Positions 1 to 8,021 of a stretch of DNA of 64,000 nt are shown here, in pieces. The stretch lies in NCBI GenBank assembly GCA_965115825.1, contig OZ220464.1:1240001-1304000 (forward strand), given 5' to 3'. The notes beneath the pieces were generated by a model, which saw only the letters and a list, made by a program, of their open reading frames with translations, was not told the DNA's origin and did not search any database. The position numbers and the translations under genes were made by a program. The number at the start of each line of letters is the position of its first letter. Within the stretch, counting starts at the first letter, position 1. Source of the DNA: Bin87 sp965115825 (GTDB taxonomy: Bacteria > Chloroflexota > Dehalococcoidia > Lucifugimonadales > UBA3495).

Positions 1-1
1 T

Positions 2-109
2 TGCTCGCTGACCGGGACGGTGCGGGAGGTGTTTGAAATCAGCGGGTTTGACCGGGTGATTGAGATTCATGCGACACAGGAGGACGCGGTTGCGGCTGTG
101 AACGGGTAG
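2..109 (+). CDS. C-terminal end of an anti-sigma factor antagonist (STAS domain), partial
   Basis: Reading from base 2 gives 35 codons ending at TAG 107-109; the start lies before the window. The peptide contains VREVFEISGFDRVIEIH followed by an alanine-rich tail, the usual last helix and strand of SpoIIAA/RsbV-type STAS proteins. In this family a conserved serine, outside the window here, is phosphorylated by an RsbW kinase and dephosphorylated by a PP2C phosphatase. Both partners are encoded just downstream (755-1915 and 1925-2335), which supports the call. The last part of this gene is repeated at 399-480 as a broken copy. Confidence 0.7.
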   Translation, partial: CSLTGTVREVFEISGFDRVIEIHATQEDAVAAVNG

Positions 110-340
110 CGGCGACAGGCGTCGTTGGAATGCCGACGTTGCGGGTTGCGCACCGGCGGAATAGTTGGCCGCTTGCACCTCAACGGTACACGATGTCCGA
201 TGCTGTGCTGCGTAGCAATTACCAGGCAAGGTGCGTCAAGCCGATGATTGCCACGCCGTTTTGCAAATGCCTCATAGTATGCGAAAGTTGCGTACGATGG
301 GGCAGTTGGACAGCGTGGGATAAATGAGTAGGAGGCAATC

Positions 341-397
341 ATGGCTGACGCAGCAGTAGGATACCGGATACTGGTAGTTCACGATGAGCCGGACTGA
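341..397 (+). pseudogene. Truncated duplicate of the receiver-PP2C gene start
   Basis: ATG at 341 is preceded by the same GGAGG ribosome site as the intact gene at 755. It encodes 18 residues identical to that gene's start except Asp to His in the acidic pair (VVHDEPD against VVDDEPD), then a TGA. It is a relic of the tandem duplication, though it could still be translated as an 18-residue leader peptide. Confidence 0.75.
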
Positions 398-398
398 G

Positions 399-480
399 GC
401 GTTTGAAATCGGCGGGTTTGACCGGGTGATTGAGATTCATTGAGACACAGGAGGACGCGGTTGCGGCTGTGAACGGGTAG
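399..480 (+). pseudogene. Broken duplicate of the STAS gene tail
   Basis: The bases match 29-109, but one extra T near 440 creates an in-frame TGA at 441-443 and shifts the rest out of frame. There is no start codon in the copy. It is a leftover of the tandem duplication and not a gene. Confidence 0.75.
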
Positions 481-754
481 CGGCGACAGGCGTCGTTGGA
501 ATGCCGACGTTGCGGGTTGCGCACCGGCGGAATAGTTGGCCGCTTGCAAAACGCTCTTTTCGCCGCTTGCACCTCAACGGTACACGATGTCCGATGCGCT
601 GCTGTGTAGCAATAATCGGCTTGACGCGCCTTGCCCGATGATTGTCACGCTGTTTTGCAAGCGCCTCTATAGTGTGGGAAAGTTGCACATCGTGGGAAAG
701 TTGCGTACCATTGGGACAGTGGCACAACGCGGGATAAATGAGTAGGAGGCAATG

Positions 755-1915
755 ATGGCTGACGCAGCAGTAGGATACCGGATACTGGTAGTTGACGATG
801 AGCCGGACGTTGAGCCGCTGGTGCTGCAAAGGATGCGGCGGAGCATACGGTCGGGTCAGTATCAGTTCGTGTTTGCGCAAAACGGGGTGGAGGCGTTGCA
901 GAAGCTGGAGCAGGACACGGGCATTGACATGGTGCTGTCGGACATCAATATGCCGCAGATGGACGGGCTGTCGCTGTTGGAGCGGATTCCGGAAGTGGCG
1001 CCGGATACGCGGTCGGTAATCATATCGGCGTATGGGGACATGAAGAACATAAGGGCGGCGATGAATCGGGGAGCGTTTGACTTTGTGACGAAGCCGCTGG
1101 ATTTTGAGGACTTGCGGGTGACGATTGACCGGACGCTGAAGAATTTGTCGGCCTGGCGGGAGGCGGAGTCTTCGCGGATGAGGCTGGCGGCGATTGAGAA
1201 TGAGCTGGACGTGGCGAGCAAGATGCAGCAGAGTATCTTGCCGACGGGGTTTCCGACAGCGGAGCAGTACGAGGTTTTCGGGAGCATGACGCCGGCGCGG
1301 GAGGTTGGAGGGGATTTCTATGACATTTTGCAGTTGGAGAATGGGAAAATTGGGCTGGCGATTGCAGACGTTTCGGGGAAAGGGGTGCCGGCGGCGCTGT
1401 TTATGATGGCCAGCCGAACGCTGCTGAAGGGTTCTGCTATCGGGCTGAATGACCCGGGGAGGGCGCTGAAAGAGGTGAATGACCTGCTGTATGAAGACAA
1501 CGAAGCGATGATGTTCGTGACGGTGTTTTACGCGGTGTATGATCCGGAGACGCGGGAGCTGACGTATGCCAACGGCGGGCACAATATGCCGATAGTGGTT
1601 CACGCGGACGGGAGCAGCACGGTAACGCCGGGCACGAACGGGGTGGCGCTGGGCATAATGCCGAATGGGGAGTACGAACAGCACACGATTACCTGCGCGT
1701 CGGGGGACACGGTGGTTTTGTACACGGACGGGGTGACGGAGGCGATTAACGCGGAGGAGGAGGAGTTTGGGATGGAACGGCTGCGGGGGATATTCGCGGC
1801 GGCGCCTGGGGATTGTCGGAGCGCGGTGGGAGCGATTTTTGAGGCGGTGGCGGAGTTTGCGGGGGATGCGCCGCAGTTTGACGACATAACCTGTCTAGCG
1901 CTGCGGGTGAAGTGA
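755..1915 (+). CDS. Response regulator with C-terminal PP2C/SpoIIE (RsbU-like) phosphatase
   Basis: The N-terminal receiver domain (about 8-125) has the acidic pair D14/D15, phospho-acceptor D63 in LSDINMPQMDG, and K113. A helical linker leads to a PP2C-type serine phosphatase (about 175-385) with metal-binding motifs EVGGDFYD (D187), DVSGKG (D205), LYTDGVTEA and a final FDDIT. Proteins of this architecture dephosphorylate an anti-anti-sigma factor when the receiver is phosphorylated. The STAS gene lies upstream, an RsbW-like kinase 9 bases downstream, and a histidine kinase at the operon end could phosphorylate D63 (inference). ATG 755 is chosen over ATG 752 because the duplicated upstream copy preserves only 755; both sit behind the same AGGAGG. 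Confidence 0.92.
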   Translation: MADAAVGYRILVVDDEPDVEPLVLQRMRRSIRSGQYQFVFAQNGVEALQKLEQDTGIDMVLSDINMPQMDGLSLLERIPEVAPDTRSVIISAYGDMKNIRAAMNRGAFDFVTKPLDFEDLRVTIDRTLKNLSAWREAESSRMRLAAIENELDVASKMQQSILPTGFPTAEQYEVFGSMTPAREVGGDFYDILQLENGKIGLAIADVSGKGVPAALFMMASRTLLKGSAIGLNDPGRALKEVNDLLYEDNEAMMFVTVFYAVYDPETRELTYANGGHNMPIVVHADGSSTVTPGTNGVALGIMPNGEYEQHTITCASGDTVVLYTDGVTEAINAEEEEFGMERLRGIFAAAPGDCRSAVGAIFEAVAEFAGDAPQFDDITCLALRVK

Positions 1916-1924
1916 GGCACTGCC

Positions 1925-2335
1925 ATGGGTCATTCGGTGTCCTTGAAGATTGCGCCGGAGACGGGGCAGTTGGAGCGTATCGCGGCGGCGGTGGAGGATT
2001 TTGCGGAGCGCGACAACTGGCCGGCGGATTTGACTTTTAAGGTGAATCTGGCTTTGGATGAGCTGAGCGTGAATGTGGTGAATTATGGAGGGGATGCCAG
2101 CGAGATTGAGGTTTCGCTGGCGTCGGACGGGGAGAAGGTGCGGGTGGAGATTGTGGATGACGGACAGCCTTTTGACCCGCTGAACGAGGCGCCGGAACCG
2201 GATATTGACGCCCCACTGGAGGAGCGGGCGATTGGAGGTCTGGGGATTCACCTGGTGCGGGAGATGATGGATGAGCTGCATTACAGCCGGGAGGGGGGTA
2301 AGAACCGGCTGGCGATGGTAAAGCGTAAGGGCTGA
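1925..2335 (+). CDS. Anti-sigma factor serine kinase (RsbW-like, HATPase_c_2)
   Basis: This 136-residue protein is one GHKL ATPase domain. The N box is NLALDELSVNVVNYGG (N41, E46, N50, N53), the G1 box is VDDGQPFDP (D78-D79-G80) and the G2 region is GGLGIHLVREMMDEL (104-118). Length and motif spacing fit RsbW/SpoIIAB-type kinases, which phosphorylate STAS antagonists and sequester a sigma factor or another target. It sits between the phosphatase and the binding protein, and its TGA overlaps the next ATG (TGATG at 2333-2337), so translation is probably coupled. No sigma factor gene is visible, so the final target is unknown. Confidence 0.92.
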   Translation: MGHSVSLKIAPETGQLERIAAAVEDFAERDNWPADLTFKVNLALDELSVNVVNYGGDASEIEVSLASDGEKVRVEIVDDGQPFDPLNEAPEPDIDAPLEERAIGGLGIHLVREMMDELHYSREGGKNRLAMVKRKG

Positions 2336-3633
2336 TGGGGAGCGCGCTGGGATTGTCAGCGGATTGGCTGCCCCGGCTTGCCGCAGTCATCGCGTTGGCG
2401 ATGGTTCTGGGCGCGGTGGGGTGTCGGCCGGCGGCGCCGAGCGACGGGGATCCGGCCGGGGTTGAGCCGGCGGCGACGCAGGATGTTCGCCGGGCGGAAG
2501 GGGACACGACGGGGGTGTTTTCCGACCGGGTGGTGTTTGGGCAATCGGCGGCGTTCAGCGGCCCAGCGAGCCGGTTGGGGAAGGGTATGAATCTGGGGAT
2601 TTCGGTGGCTTTCGCGGAGGCTAATCGCGACGGCGGGGTTGAAGGGAGGAAGTTGGAGTTACTCAAGCTTGACGACACGTATGAGCCGGAGCTTGCCATT
2701 GCCAACACAATTCAGTTGATTGAGGAGGAGGAGGTTTTTGCGTTAATTGGAGCGGTGGGGACGCCGACGTCGCGTTCAGCGACGCCGTTGGCGGCGGCGG
2801 CGGGGGTTCCGTATATTGCGCCGTTCACGGGGGCGGAGTTTTTGCGGGATGCGCAGCGGCTGCCGAACGTTATCAATATGCGCGCTTCGTACAATCAGGA
2901 AACGGAGGAGATGGTGGAACGGCTGGTTAACGACCTGGGGGTGGAGCGCATTGCGATAATGTATCAGGAGGATTCTTTTGGCCGGGCGGGTTTGAACGGG
3001 GCGCTGAAGGCACTGGTGGAGAAGCGGGGGATGGAACCGGCGGCGGTTGGGTTGTATCCGCGCAACACTACGGCGGTGAAGACGGCGCTACTGGATTTGC
3101 AGAGGGGAGACCCGGAGGCGGTGATTCTGGTGGGGGCGTACCGTCCGCTGGCGGAGTTTATTGCGTGGGCGCGATACGTTGGGGAGGACTGGGAGTTTAT
3201 TAATATTTCTTTCGTGGGGAGCATTGCGCTGGCGGAGGAGCTGGAGCGGCTGGATGAGAGGAAGGGGGAAGGGGTTTTTGTGACGCAGGTAGTACCGTTT
3301 CCGTATGACGATGGGACGCCAGTGGTGGCGGAGTATCGGGAGGCGCTGGCGCGGTATGATCCGAAGGCGGAGCCGGGGTTTGTATCGTTGGAGGGTTATC
3401 TGGCGGGACGGCTGGCCATCGCGGGGTTGGAAAGGTGCGGGCAGTATTTGGATAGGGAGTGTTTTCTGGAGGGACTGCACGACACGGATGCGATTGACCT
3501 GGGCGGGTTCAGGCTGCAGTATGGGGAGGATGACAACCAGGGTTCGGACACGGTATTTTTGACGATGATTGGTGAGGATGGGGAGTATGTTGCCATAGAC
3601 CGGCTTGACGAAGGCCGAAGGACGGGGAGATGA
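2335..3633 (+). CDS. Branched-chain amino acid-type substrate-binding lipoprotein (Peripla_BP_6)
   Basis: A hydrophobic N-terminal signal ends in LGAVGC, so C30 is the likely lipidated cysteine, followed by a Pro/Ala/Asp-rich linker. The mature part from about residue 60 (VFGQSAAFSGPASRLGKGM) to the end has the LivJ/AmiC type I periplasmic fold, including IGAVGTPTSRSATPLAAAAGVPYI and a tyrosine- and glycine-rich C-terminus. No permease or ATPase of an ABC importer is nearby. Instead it is translationally coupled to the kinase before it (TGATG) and to the histidine kinase after it (ATGA). This suggests that it serves as a ligand sensor for the signalling operon and not as an importer subunit (inference). 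Confidence 0.88.
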   Translation: MGSALGLSADWLPRLAAVIALAMVLGAVGCRPAAPSDGDPAGVEPAATQDVRRAEGDTTGVFSDRVVFGQSAAFSGPASRLGKGMNLGISVAFAEANRDGGVEGRKLELLKLDDTYEPELAIANTIQLIEEEEVFALIGAVGTPTSRSATPLAAAAGVPYIAPFTGAEFLRDAQRLPNVINMRASYNQETEEMVERLVNDLGVERIAIMYQEDSFGRAGLNGALKALVEKRGMEPAAVGLYPRNTTAVKTALLDLQRGDPEAVILVGAYRPLAEFIAWARYVGEDWEFINISFVGSIALAEELERLDERKGEGVFVTQVVPFPYDDGTPVVAEYREALARYDPKAEPGFVSLEGYLAGRLAIAGLERCGQYLDRECFLEGLHDTDAIDLGGFRLQYGEDDNQGSDTVFLTMIGEDGEYVAIDRLDEGRRTGR

Positions 3634-5957
3634 CGGAGCGATTGAAGCGGCTGCTGGAATACCGATACCGGATTTCGGCCCAGCTGTATATGGCGCTGGG
3701 AGGCGGGGTTGCGCTGACGTTTGCGGCGAGTCTGGTGGGGTGGATTTCGTTCAATCAGGTGGACGAGGCGCAGACCCGGATGAATGAGCAGAGCGTGCCA
3801 GAGTTGGCGGCGGCTTTTTACGTAGCGCAGTATAACCAGGAGCTGGTAGCGGCGGCGGACGCGCTGACAGCGGCAACGACGTCGGAGGAAGTGGAGCAGC
3901 TGGGGGATGAGATTACGGATACCCACCAACGGTTTCAGAAGCAGTTGGCAGTTTTGGAAAGCAAGGGGGGAGAGGCGGCGCGGTTTGAGCGGATTCATAC
4001 GTACTCTAACGCTTTGATCGACAATATTGCCGGCTTGAACAGCGGGATGCGGCAGAGCTGGGAGCTGGCGAGACAGGAGGAGGAGCTGCAAAAGAAGTTG
4101 GATGAGCTGACGCTGGATCTGGACAGCGTGATAGTGCCGGAGATAGACCGGCAGTTTTTTTACATTCAGACGGGATATACGGAACTGGGGAAGCCGCAAT
4201 TGCCGCGCGCACGGCACATATCGGAGGGTGAACAGGCTAAGTACCGTTATCTGACGGAGTTACAGTCCAACTCCAAGATAGCGACGCAGCTGCTGGCGGG
4301 GGCGGCTATCGTATCGGACAGTTCTTTGATAGAGCCGTCGCGGGAGAGGTTTGAGTCGTCGGCGAACAATATCAGGAACAACCTGGAGCATCTGGAAGGG
4401 ACGGCGCTGTATAGCAGCCTGGAGCCGCACTTTGAGCAGCTGTTGGAGTTGGGTCTGGGCGATGAGGAGGGGTTTGACCTGTTTGACCTGAGGGGGAAGC
4501 AGCTGGAGCTGGAAGGGCGCGAACAGCTGCTGCTGGCAAACAACCAGAGCATAGCGGCGCTGCTGGTGGACGAGGTGGACGCACTGGTTGGGGCAGCGGA
4601 AGGGGAAGCGCAGGATGCGGCGGATGCTTCGACGCAGGCGATTCTGGCGGGTCGCACGCTGCTGCTGGTCATCAGCTTGGGGAGCATTGGAGGGGGGCTG
4701 CTGATTTCGTGGCTGTTTGTGGGGAGGGTGCTGGTGCGTCGGCTGGGGCTGATAGTGGGGTGGATGCGAAGCCTGGCGGCGGGGGATCTGGATACTAGGG
4801 TAGAGATTGGGGGGCGCGATGAGGTGGCGGAGATGGCGTCGGCGCTGGAGGTGTTCCGGCACAATGCGCAGGAGGCGATACGGCTGAATCTGGTGGAGGA
4901 GCTGGCCAAGGAGCTGGAGGGGAAGAACGCGGAGCTGGAAGGCATCAATGCGCGGCTGGACAGCCAGAACAATGAGCTGGACAGCAAGAATGAGGAGCTG
5001 GAGAGCATAAACACGGAGCTGGACGGGAAGAATCATGAGCTGGAAGAGGCGATGAGCAATCTTGCGGCGGCGCAGGACCGTATCGTGGCGCAGGAGAAGC
5101 TGGCTTCACTGGGGGAGTTGACGGCCGGCGTGGCGCATGAAATCAGGAATCCGTTGAACTTTGTGAAGAATTTTTCCGAGTCTTCCGAAGAGCTTTTGGA
5201 GGAGATGCGGGAAGCGCTGGATGAGAATGAAGACGGCAAGCTGGATGAGGAGCAGCTGGGGCTCATCAAGGATATTTTTGACGACCTGAATGAGAATATG
5301 GAGCGCATCCGCACGCATGGGGAGCGGGCGAATCGGATTGTGCAGGATATGCTGCTGATGGGGCGGGAGTCGGTGAGTCATCAGATGACGAACATCAACA
5401 ACCTGCTGGACGAACACGCGCGGCTGGCGTATCACAGCGCGCGGGCGCTGGATTCGGAGTTTCAGTTGGACTTGCAGTACAACTTTGAGGAGGTGGAGGA
5501 GATCAACGTAAATCCGAGGGACATCGGGCGGGTGTTTCTGAACATTGTGAGCAACGCTTGCTACGCTACGGATGAAAAGCGGCGGAGCCTGCTGGAAGCG
5601 GATCCGAACAGCGGCTATATGCCGACGCTGACCCTTTCCAGCAAACGACTGGACGATGGGCAGGTTGAGGTTCGCATCCGCGACAACGGGAGTGGTATGC
5701 CTGAGGATATTATTGACAAGATATTCAATCCGTTTTTCACTACCAAGCCTACCGGGCAGGGAACCGGCCTGGGCCTTTCAATCTGCAACGATATTATCCG
5801 TGAGCATGGCGGCACGATTGAAGTGAAGTCAGAGCCGGGAGAGTACACTGAAATGGCAATCCGCCTGCCGCCGGAGCTGCCCGGAGGGCCGCATCCGGGG
5901 GGACTGCCGGACGACGATGTGGATGAAGACGATGGCGATGGGAGGGAACGGGTTTAG
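3630..5957 (+). CDS. Membrane sensor histidine kinase with HAMP and long coiled coil
   Basis: The 775-residue protein has a first membrane helix at about 20-43, a roughly 290-residue helical extracytoplasmic sensor region, and a second membrane helix at about 340-365. A HAMP linker (about 366-420) and a regular Glu/Leu/Asn/Lys coiled coil (about 425-490) follow. The HisKA H-box is GVAHEIRNPLNF with H503. The HATPase has an N box near FLNIVSNACYA, DNGSGMPEDI, FFTTKPTGQGTGLGLSI and a final acidic Asp/Glu-rich tail. It starts inside the previous stop (ATGA, 3630-3633). The likely substrate is the receiver at 755-1915. The neighbouring binding protein could dock to the extracytoplasmic domain; that is inference. 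Confidence 0.93.
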   Translation: MTERLKRLLEYRYRISAQLYMALGGGVALTFAASLVGWISFNQVDEAQTRMNEQSVPELAAAFYVAQYNQELVAAADALTAATTSEEVEQLGDEITDTHQRFQKQLAVLESKGGEAARFERIHTYSNALIDNIAGLNSGMRQSWELARQEEELQKKLDELTLDLDSVIVPEIDRQFFYIQTGYTELGKPQLPRARHISEGEQAKYRYLTELQSNSKIATQLLAGAAIVSDSSLIEPSRERFESSANNIRNNLEHLEGTALYSSLEPHFEQLLELGLGDEEGFDLFDLRGKQLELEGREQLLLANNQSIAALLVDEVDALVGAAEGEAQDAADASTQAILAGRTLLLVISLGSIGGGLLISWLFVGRVLVRRLGLIVGWMRSLAAGDLDTRVEIGGRDEVAEMASALEVFRHNAQEAIRLNLVEELAKELEGKNAELEGINARLDSQNNELDSKNEELESINTELDGKNHELEEAMSNLAAAQDRIVAQEKLASLGELTAGVAHEIRNPLNFVKNFSESSEELLEEMREALDENEDGKLDEEQLGLIKDIFDDLNENMERIRTHGERANRIVQDMLLMGRESVSHQMTNINNLLDEHARLAYHSARALDSEFQLDLQYNFEEVEEINVNPRDIGRVFLNIVSNACYATDEKRRSLLEADPNSGYMPTLTLSSKRLDDGQVEVRIRDNGSGMPEDIIDKIFNPFFTTKPTGQGTGLGLSICNDIIREHGGTIEVKSEPGEYTEMAIRLPPELPGGPHPGGLPDDDVDEDDGDGRERV

Positions 5958-5959
5958 TC

Positions 5960-6640
5960 GTGGAAATGCGGATTGAGCAGGTACTGGCGGGGTCGCCCTA
6001 TGAAGGCGAGGCAGGGGAGGGCCTGGCGTTGCGCACGAACCGGGGGGATATTCGGGCGATACTGCACGCCGCGCCGGAATCTACGCGGGCAGTGGTATGG
6101 GTCTGCGGAGCGCGGGGTGGGTTCGGAGGGCCGGCGTCGGGGATGTACGCTGAACTGGCGGAGGAGTTTGTGGGGCAGGGCATTACCTCGCTGCGGCTGG
6201 ACTACCGGGAGGCGAACAACATTCAGGAGTGTGCGCTTGACCTGCTGGCGGGGGTAAATTTTCTGCGGGCAAGGGGCTACGGGCCGGCGGTAGTGGTGGG
6301 ACATTCTTTCGGGGGCGCGGTAGTCATCGCGGGCGGGGCTTGCAGCGACCACGTTGCGGGGGTGGTTTCGCTGTCGCCGCAGACTTACGGAGCGCAGGGG
6401 GCGGGAATGCTCTCGCCGACGCCGCTGCTGGTGGCGCACGGCAAGGCGGACACGCGGCTGCCATTCTCCTGCGCGGTGGCGATATATGACTGGGCGAAGG
6501 AACCGCGGGAGCTGGTCTTGTATGAAGGGGCGGAGCATCGGCTGGATGAATGTCGCGGCGAGCTGATGGACTTTCTGCGGGAATGGATACCGAAGCGGCT
6601 GGGCGACGGAAGGCTTGATGCGGATGGAAACTCTGAATGA
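5960..6640 (+). CDS. Alpha/beta hydrolase (dienelactone hydrolase/S9-like)
   Basis: This 226-residue single-domain hydrolase starts at GTG 5960, two bases after the kinase stop. The nucleophile elbow is VVVGHSFGGAVV (GHSFG). The probable acid lies in AHGKADTRLPF and the catalytic His in GAEHRLDEC, in the order and spacing of the alpha/beta hydrolase fold. An oxyanion segment VWVCGARGGFGGP lies at about 40-53. The substrate cannot be told from the sequence. It may simply be the last gene of the signalling operon, since there is no room for a promoter. Confidence 0.8.
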   Translation: MEMRIEQVLAGSPYEGEAGEGLALRTNRGDIRAILHAAPESTRAVVWVCGARGGFGGPASGMYAELAEEFVGQGITSLRLDYREANNIQECALDLLAGVNFLRARGYGPAVVVGHSFGGAVVIAGGACSDHVAGVVSLSPQTYGAQGAGMLSPTPLLVAHGKADTRLPFSCAVAIYDWAKEPRELVLYEGAEHRLDECRGELMDFLREWIPKRLGDGRLDADGNSE

Positions 6641-6987
6641 CGGGGCGATGGCTCCGGTGAACTTTACCGACCGCATTGGATACGACGCCGGGGCCACCCG
6701 TCCGGAGGAGGCGCTGGCCGGCGAGCATAGATTGCGGCGTCGGAGAGGATTGAGGGCTTCATAGAGGCCTCGGGGTCGGGCGCATTGGCGAGGTACGGCT
6801 GGCGGACAACAATGGGTATGTGGAGGTTCATCTGCCGCCGGGCCAGGGCAACATAGACCTTGCGGGTGGGTTCCGCCGGCCGGAGTCGGCGGGGTATGAC
6901 GGCTATTACACGATGGCGTTCGGTTCGCCGGGGGACGAGCTGGCGCGCGGGGGCTGTTTCGGGGGTACGGCGTCCCGGGGTATCTAG
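6624..6987 (+). pseudogene. Frameshifted relic of an unidentified gene
   Basis: From ATG 6624, inside the end of the hydrolase, one frame reads METLNDGAMAPVNFTDRIGY and stays open to a TAG at about 6760. A second frame gives IAASERIEGFIEASG around 6731-6775. A third frame gives RIGEVRLADNNGYVEVHLPP and stays open to TAG 6985-6987. Each segment looks like coding sequence, so two frameshifts in a once-continuous gene are likely. I do not recognise the family. It converges on panE, whose stop overlaps it. Confidence 0.45.
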
Positions 6988-7910
6988 GGTTGGCCGCCAA
7001 TGTGGGGTTTCAGGATGGCGTAAATCACGTCGTTGATAGGGGTAGGAACGCCGGCGGACTGCCCGGCGCGGACTACTGCGCCGTTGAGGGCTTCGAGTTC
7101 CAGGGGGCGGCCGGCCATGAGGTCGGAGTGCATGGACGCTCGCATGGCGCCTTTGGCCTGGTCCATGTAGTCAAAGGTGTGGGGGACTATATCGGGCGCG
7201 AGGCGTACATCTGAGGCGCGGGCGACGGTGGCGATTTCTTCCAGGCAGGCTTGGACGATTTTGCGCCATTCGGGTTGGGGCAGCAAATCGCGCAGGAAGG
7301 ATCGAGCGAGGGAGGTTACGCCGGCCATGGTGGCGATGAAAATGAATTTGGTCCAGAGGGCGGCTGCGATGTCGTCGGCGGCGTCGGCAGCTACCTGGGC
7401 TTTCCGGAAGGCGGCGCAAATATCGGCGGCGCGGGCGGCGTGTTCGGGCGGGCTGTTTGGCAGGGGGCCGGCAACAATGCGGACGACGCGGCCGGCCTGC
7501 TGCACTACGCCGGGCTCCGGACGGTTGGCCTCGATGTAGGCTGCGCCGGGCAGCATGATGGCGTGGGGGAATCGGGCGATGACGGGGAGATAGGAGTCGA
7601 TGCCGTTCTGGAGGCTCAACACGGCGGTATTGGCGCCGATGAGGGGAGCCATGGCAGGCACGGCGTCAACGTTATGGTAAGTTTTGGTGGTGAGGAGGGC
7701 CAGGTCAACCGGGCCGACGTCGGACGGGCGGTCGGTGGCGGAGCAGGAGACGGTGAAGCGCCCGGCTTCGGTTTGCATCCGGAGGCCGTGGCGGCGGATG
7801 GCGGCGAGGTTATCGCCGCGGGCGATGAGGGTAACGTGGTGGCCGGCGCGGGCCAGCATACCGCCGAAGTAGCCGCCCATGCTACCGGCGCCCATAACTG
7901 CAACTTTCAT
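6984..7910 (-). CDS. panE: 2-dehydropantoate 2-reductase (ketopantoate reductase)
   Basis: This is a 308-residue protein of typical family length. The N-terminal Rossmann motif is VAVMGAGSMGGYFGG, followed by LIARGDNLAAIRRHGLRM, the NADP-binding region usual in ApbA/PanE. LLTTKTYHNVDAVPAMAPL, VLSLQNGIDS and ALWTKFIFIATMAGVTSLAR match the conserved substrate-side segments, including the Lys of ALWTKF. The enzyme reduces ketopantoate to pantoate for coenzyme A synthesis. Chloroflexota and actinobacterial genomes carry several paralogues, some acting on other 2-keto acids, so the exact substrate is less certain than the family. Confidence 0.9.
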   Translation of the reverse strand: MKVAVMGAGSMGGYFGGMLARAGHHVTLIARGDNLAAIRRHGLRMQTEAGRFTVSCSATDRPSDVGPVDLALLTTKTYHNVDAVPAMAPLIGANTAVLSLQNGIDSYLPVIARFPHAIMLPGAAYIEANRPEPGVVQQAGRVVRIVAGPLPNSPPEHAARAADICAAFRKAQVAADAADDIAAALWTKFIFIATMAGVTSLARSFLRDLLPQPEWRKIVQACLEEIATVARASDVRLAPDIVPHTFDYMDQAKGAMRASMHSDLMAGRPLELEALNGAVVRAGQSAGVPTPINDVIYAILKPHIGGQP

Positions 7911-7924
7911 CGGTTAGATCCTGT

Positions 7925-7976
7925 GGTGGGTTTCCGCTGGCGCGGGGATGTCGGCTTTCGCCGGAATGACGGGAGG
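7925..7976. repeat. REP-like dispersed palindromic element between panE and galU
   Basis: The sequence has the form GGGTTTCCGCTGGCGCGGGG, a short spacer, then CTTTCGCCGGAATGACGGG. On the minus strand this begins GTCATTCCGGCGAAAGCC, the recurring head of the small dispersed repeats found between genes of many GC-rich bacteria. It lies in the 111-base gap between panE and galU. A weaker relative (GTCATTC...GAATGAC) is at 36756-36785. Confidence 0.55.
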
Positions 7977-8021
7977 GATAGGGGATAGCGGTGGCGGCGT
8001 GAGGGTGATGGCGCGAGGCGT

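Larger units (their letters stand above)
31..808 (+). repeat. Imperfect tandem duplication of a gene end, leader and gene start
   Basis: Copy 1 (31-397) and copy 2 (401-808) each run from the STAS gene tail, through the intergenic leader, to the first codons of the receiver-PP2C gene. Offsets are 370 bases at the left and 414 at the right, because copy 2 has gained about 28 bases near 548-575 and a repeated GTGGGAAAGTTGC motif near 677-703. Each copy therefore has one intact end: copy 1 keeps the STAS stop, copy 2 keeps the phosphatase start. The stretches 110-340 and 481-754 contain no convincing gene, only the leader DNA. Confidence 0.9.

Noticed and set aside
437..1684. Long open frame of 415 codons on the minus strand opposite the receiver-PP2C gene
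   Set aside because: Arg/His/Pro-rich composition without domains; the + strand frame has complete receiver and phosphatase motifs. It is a GC-driven shadow.
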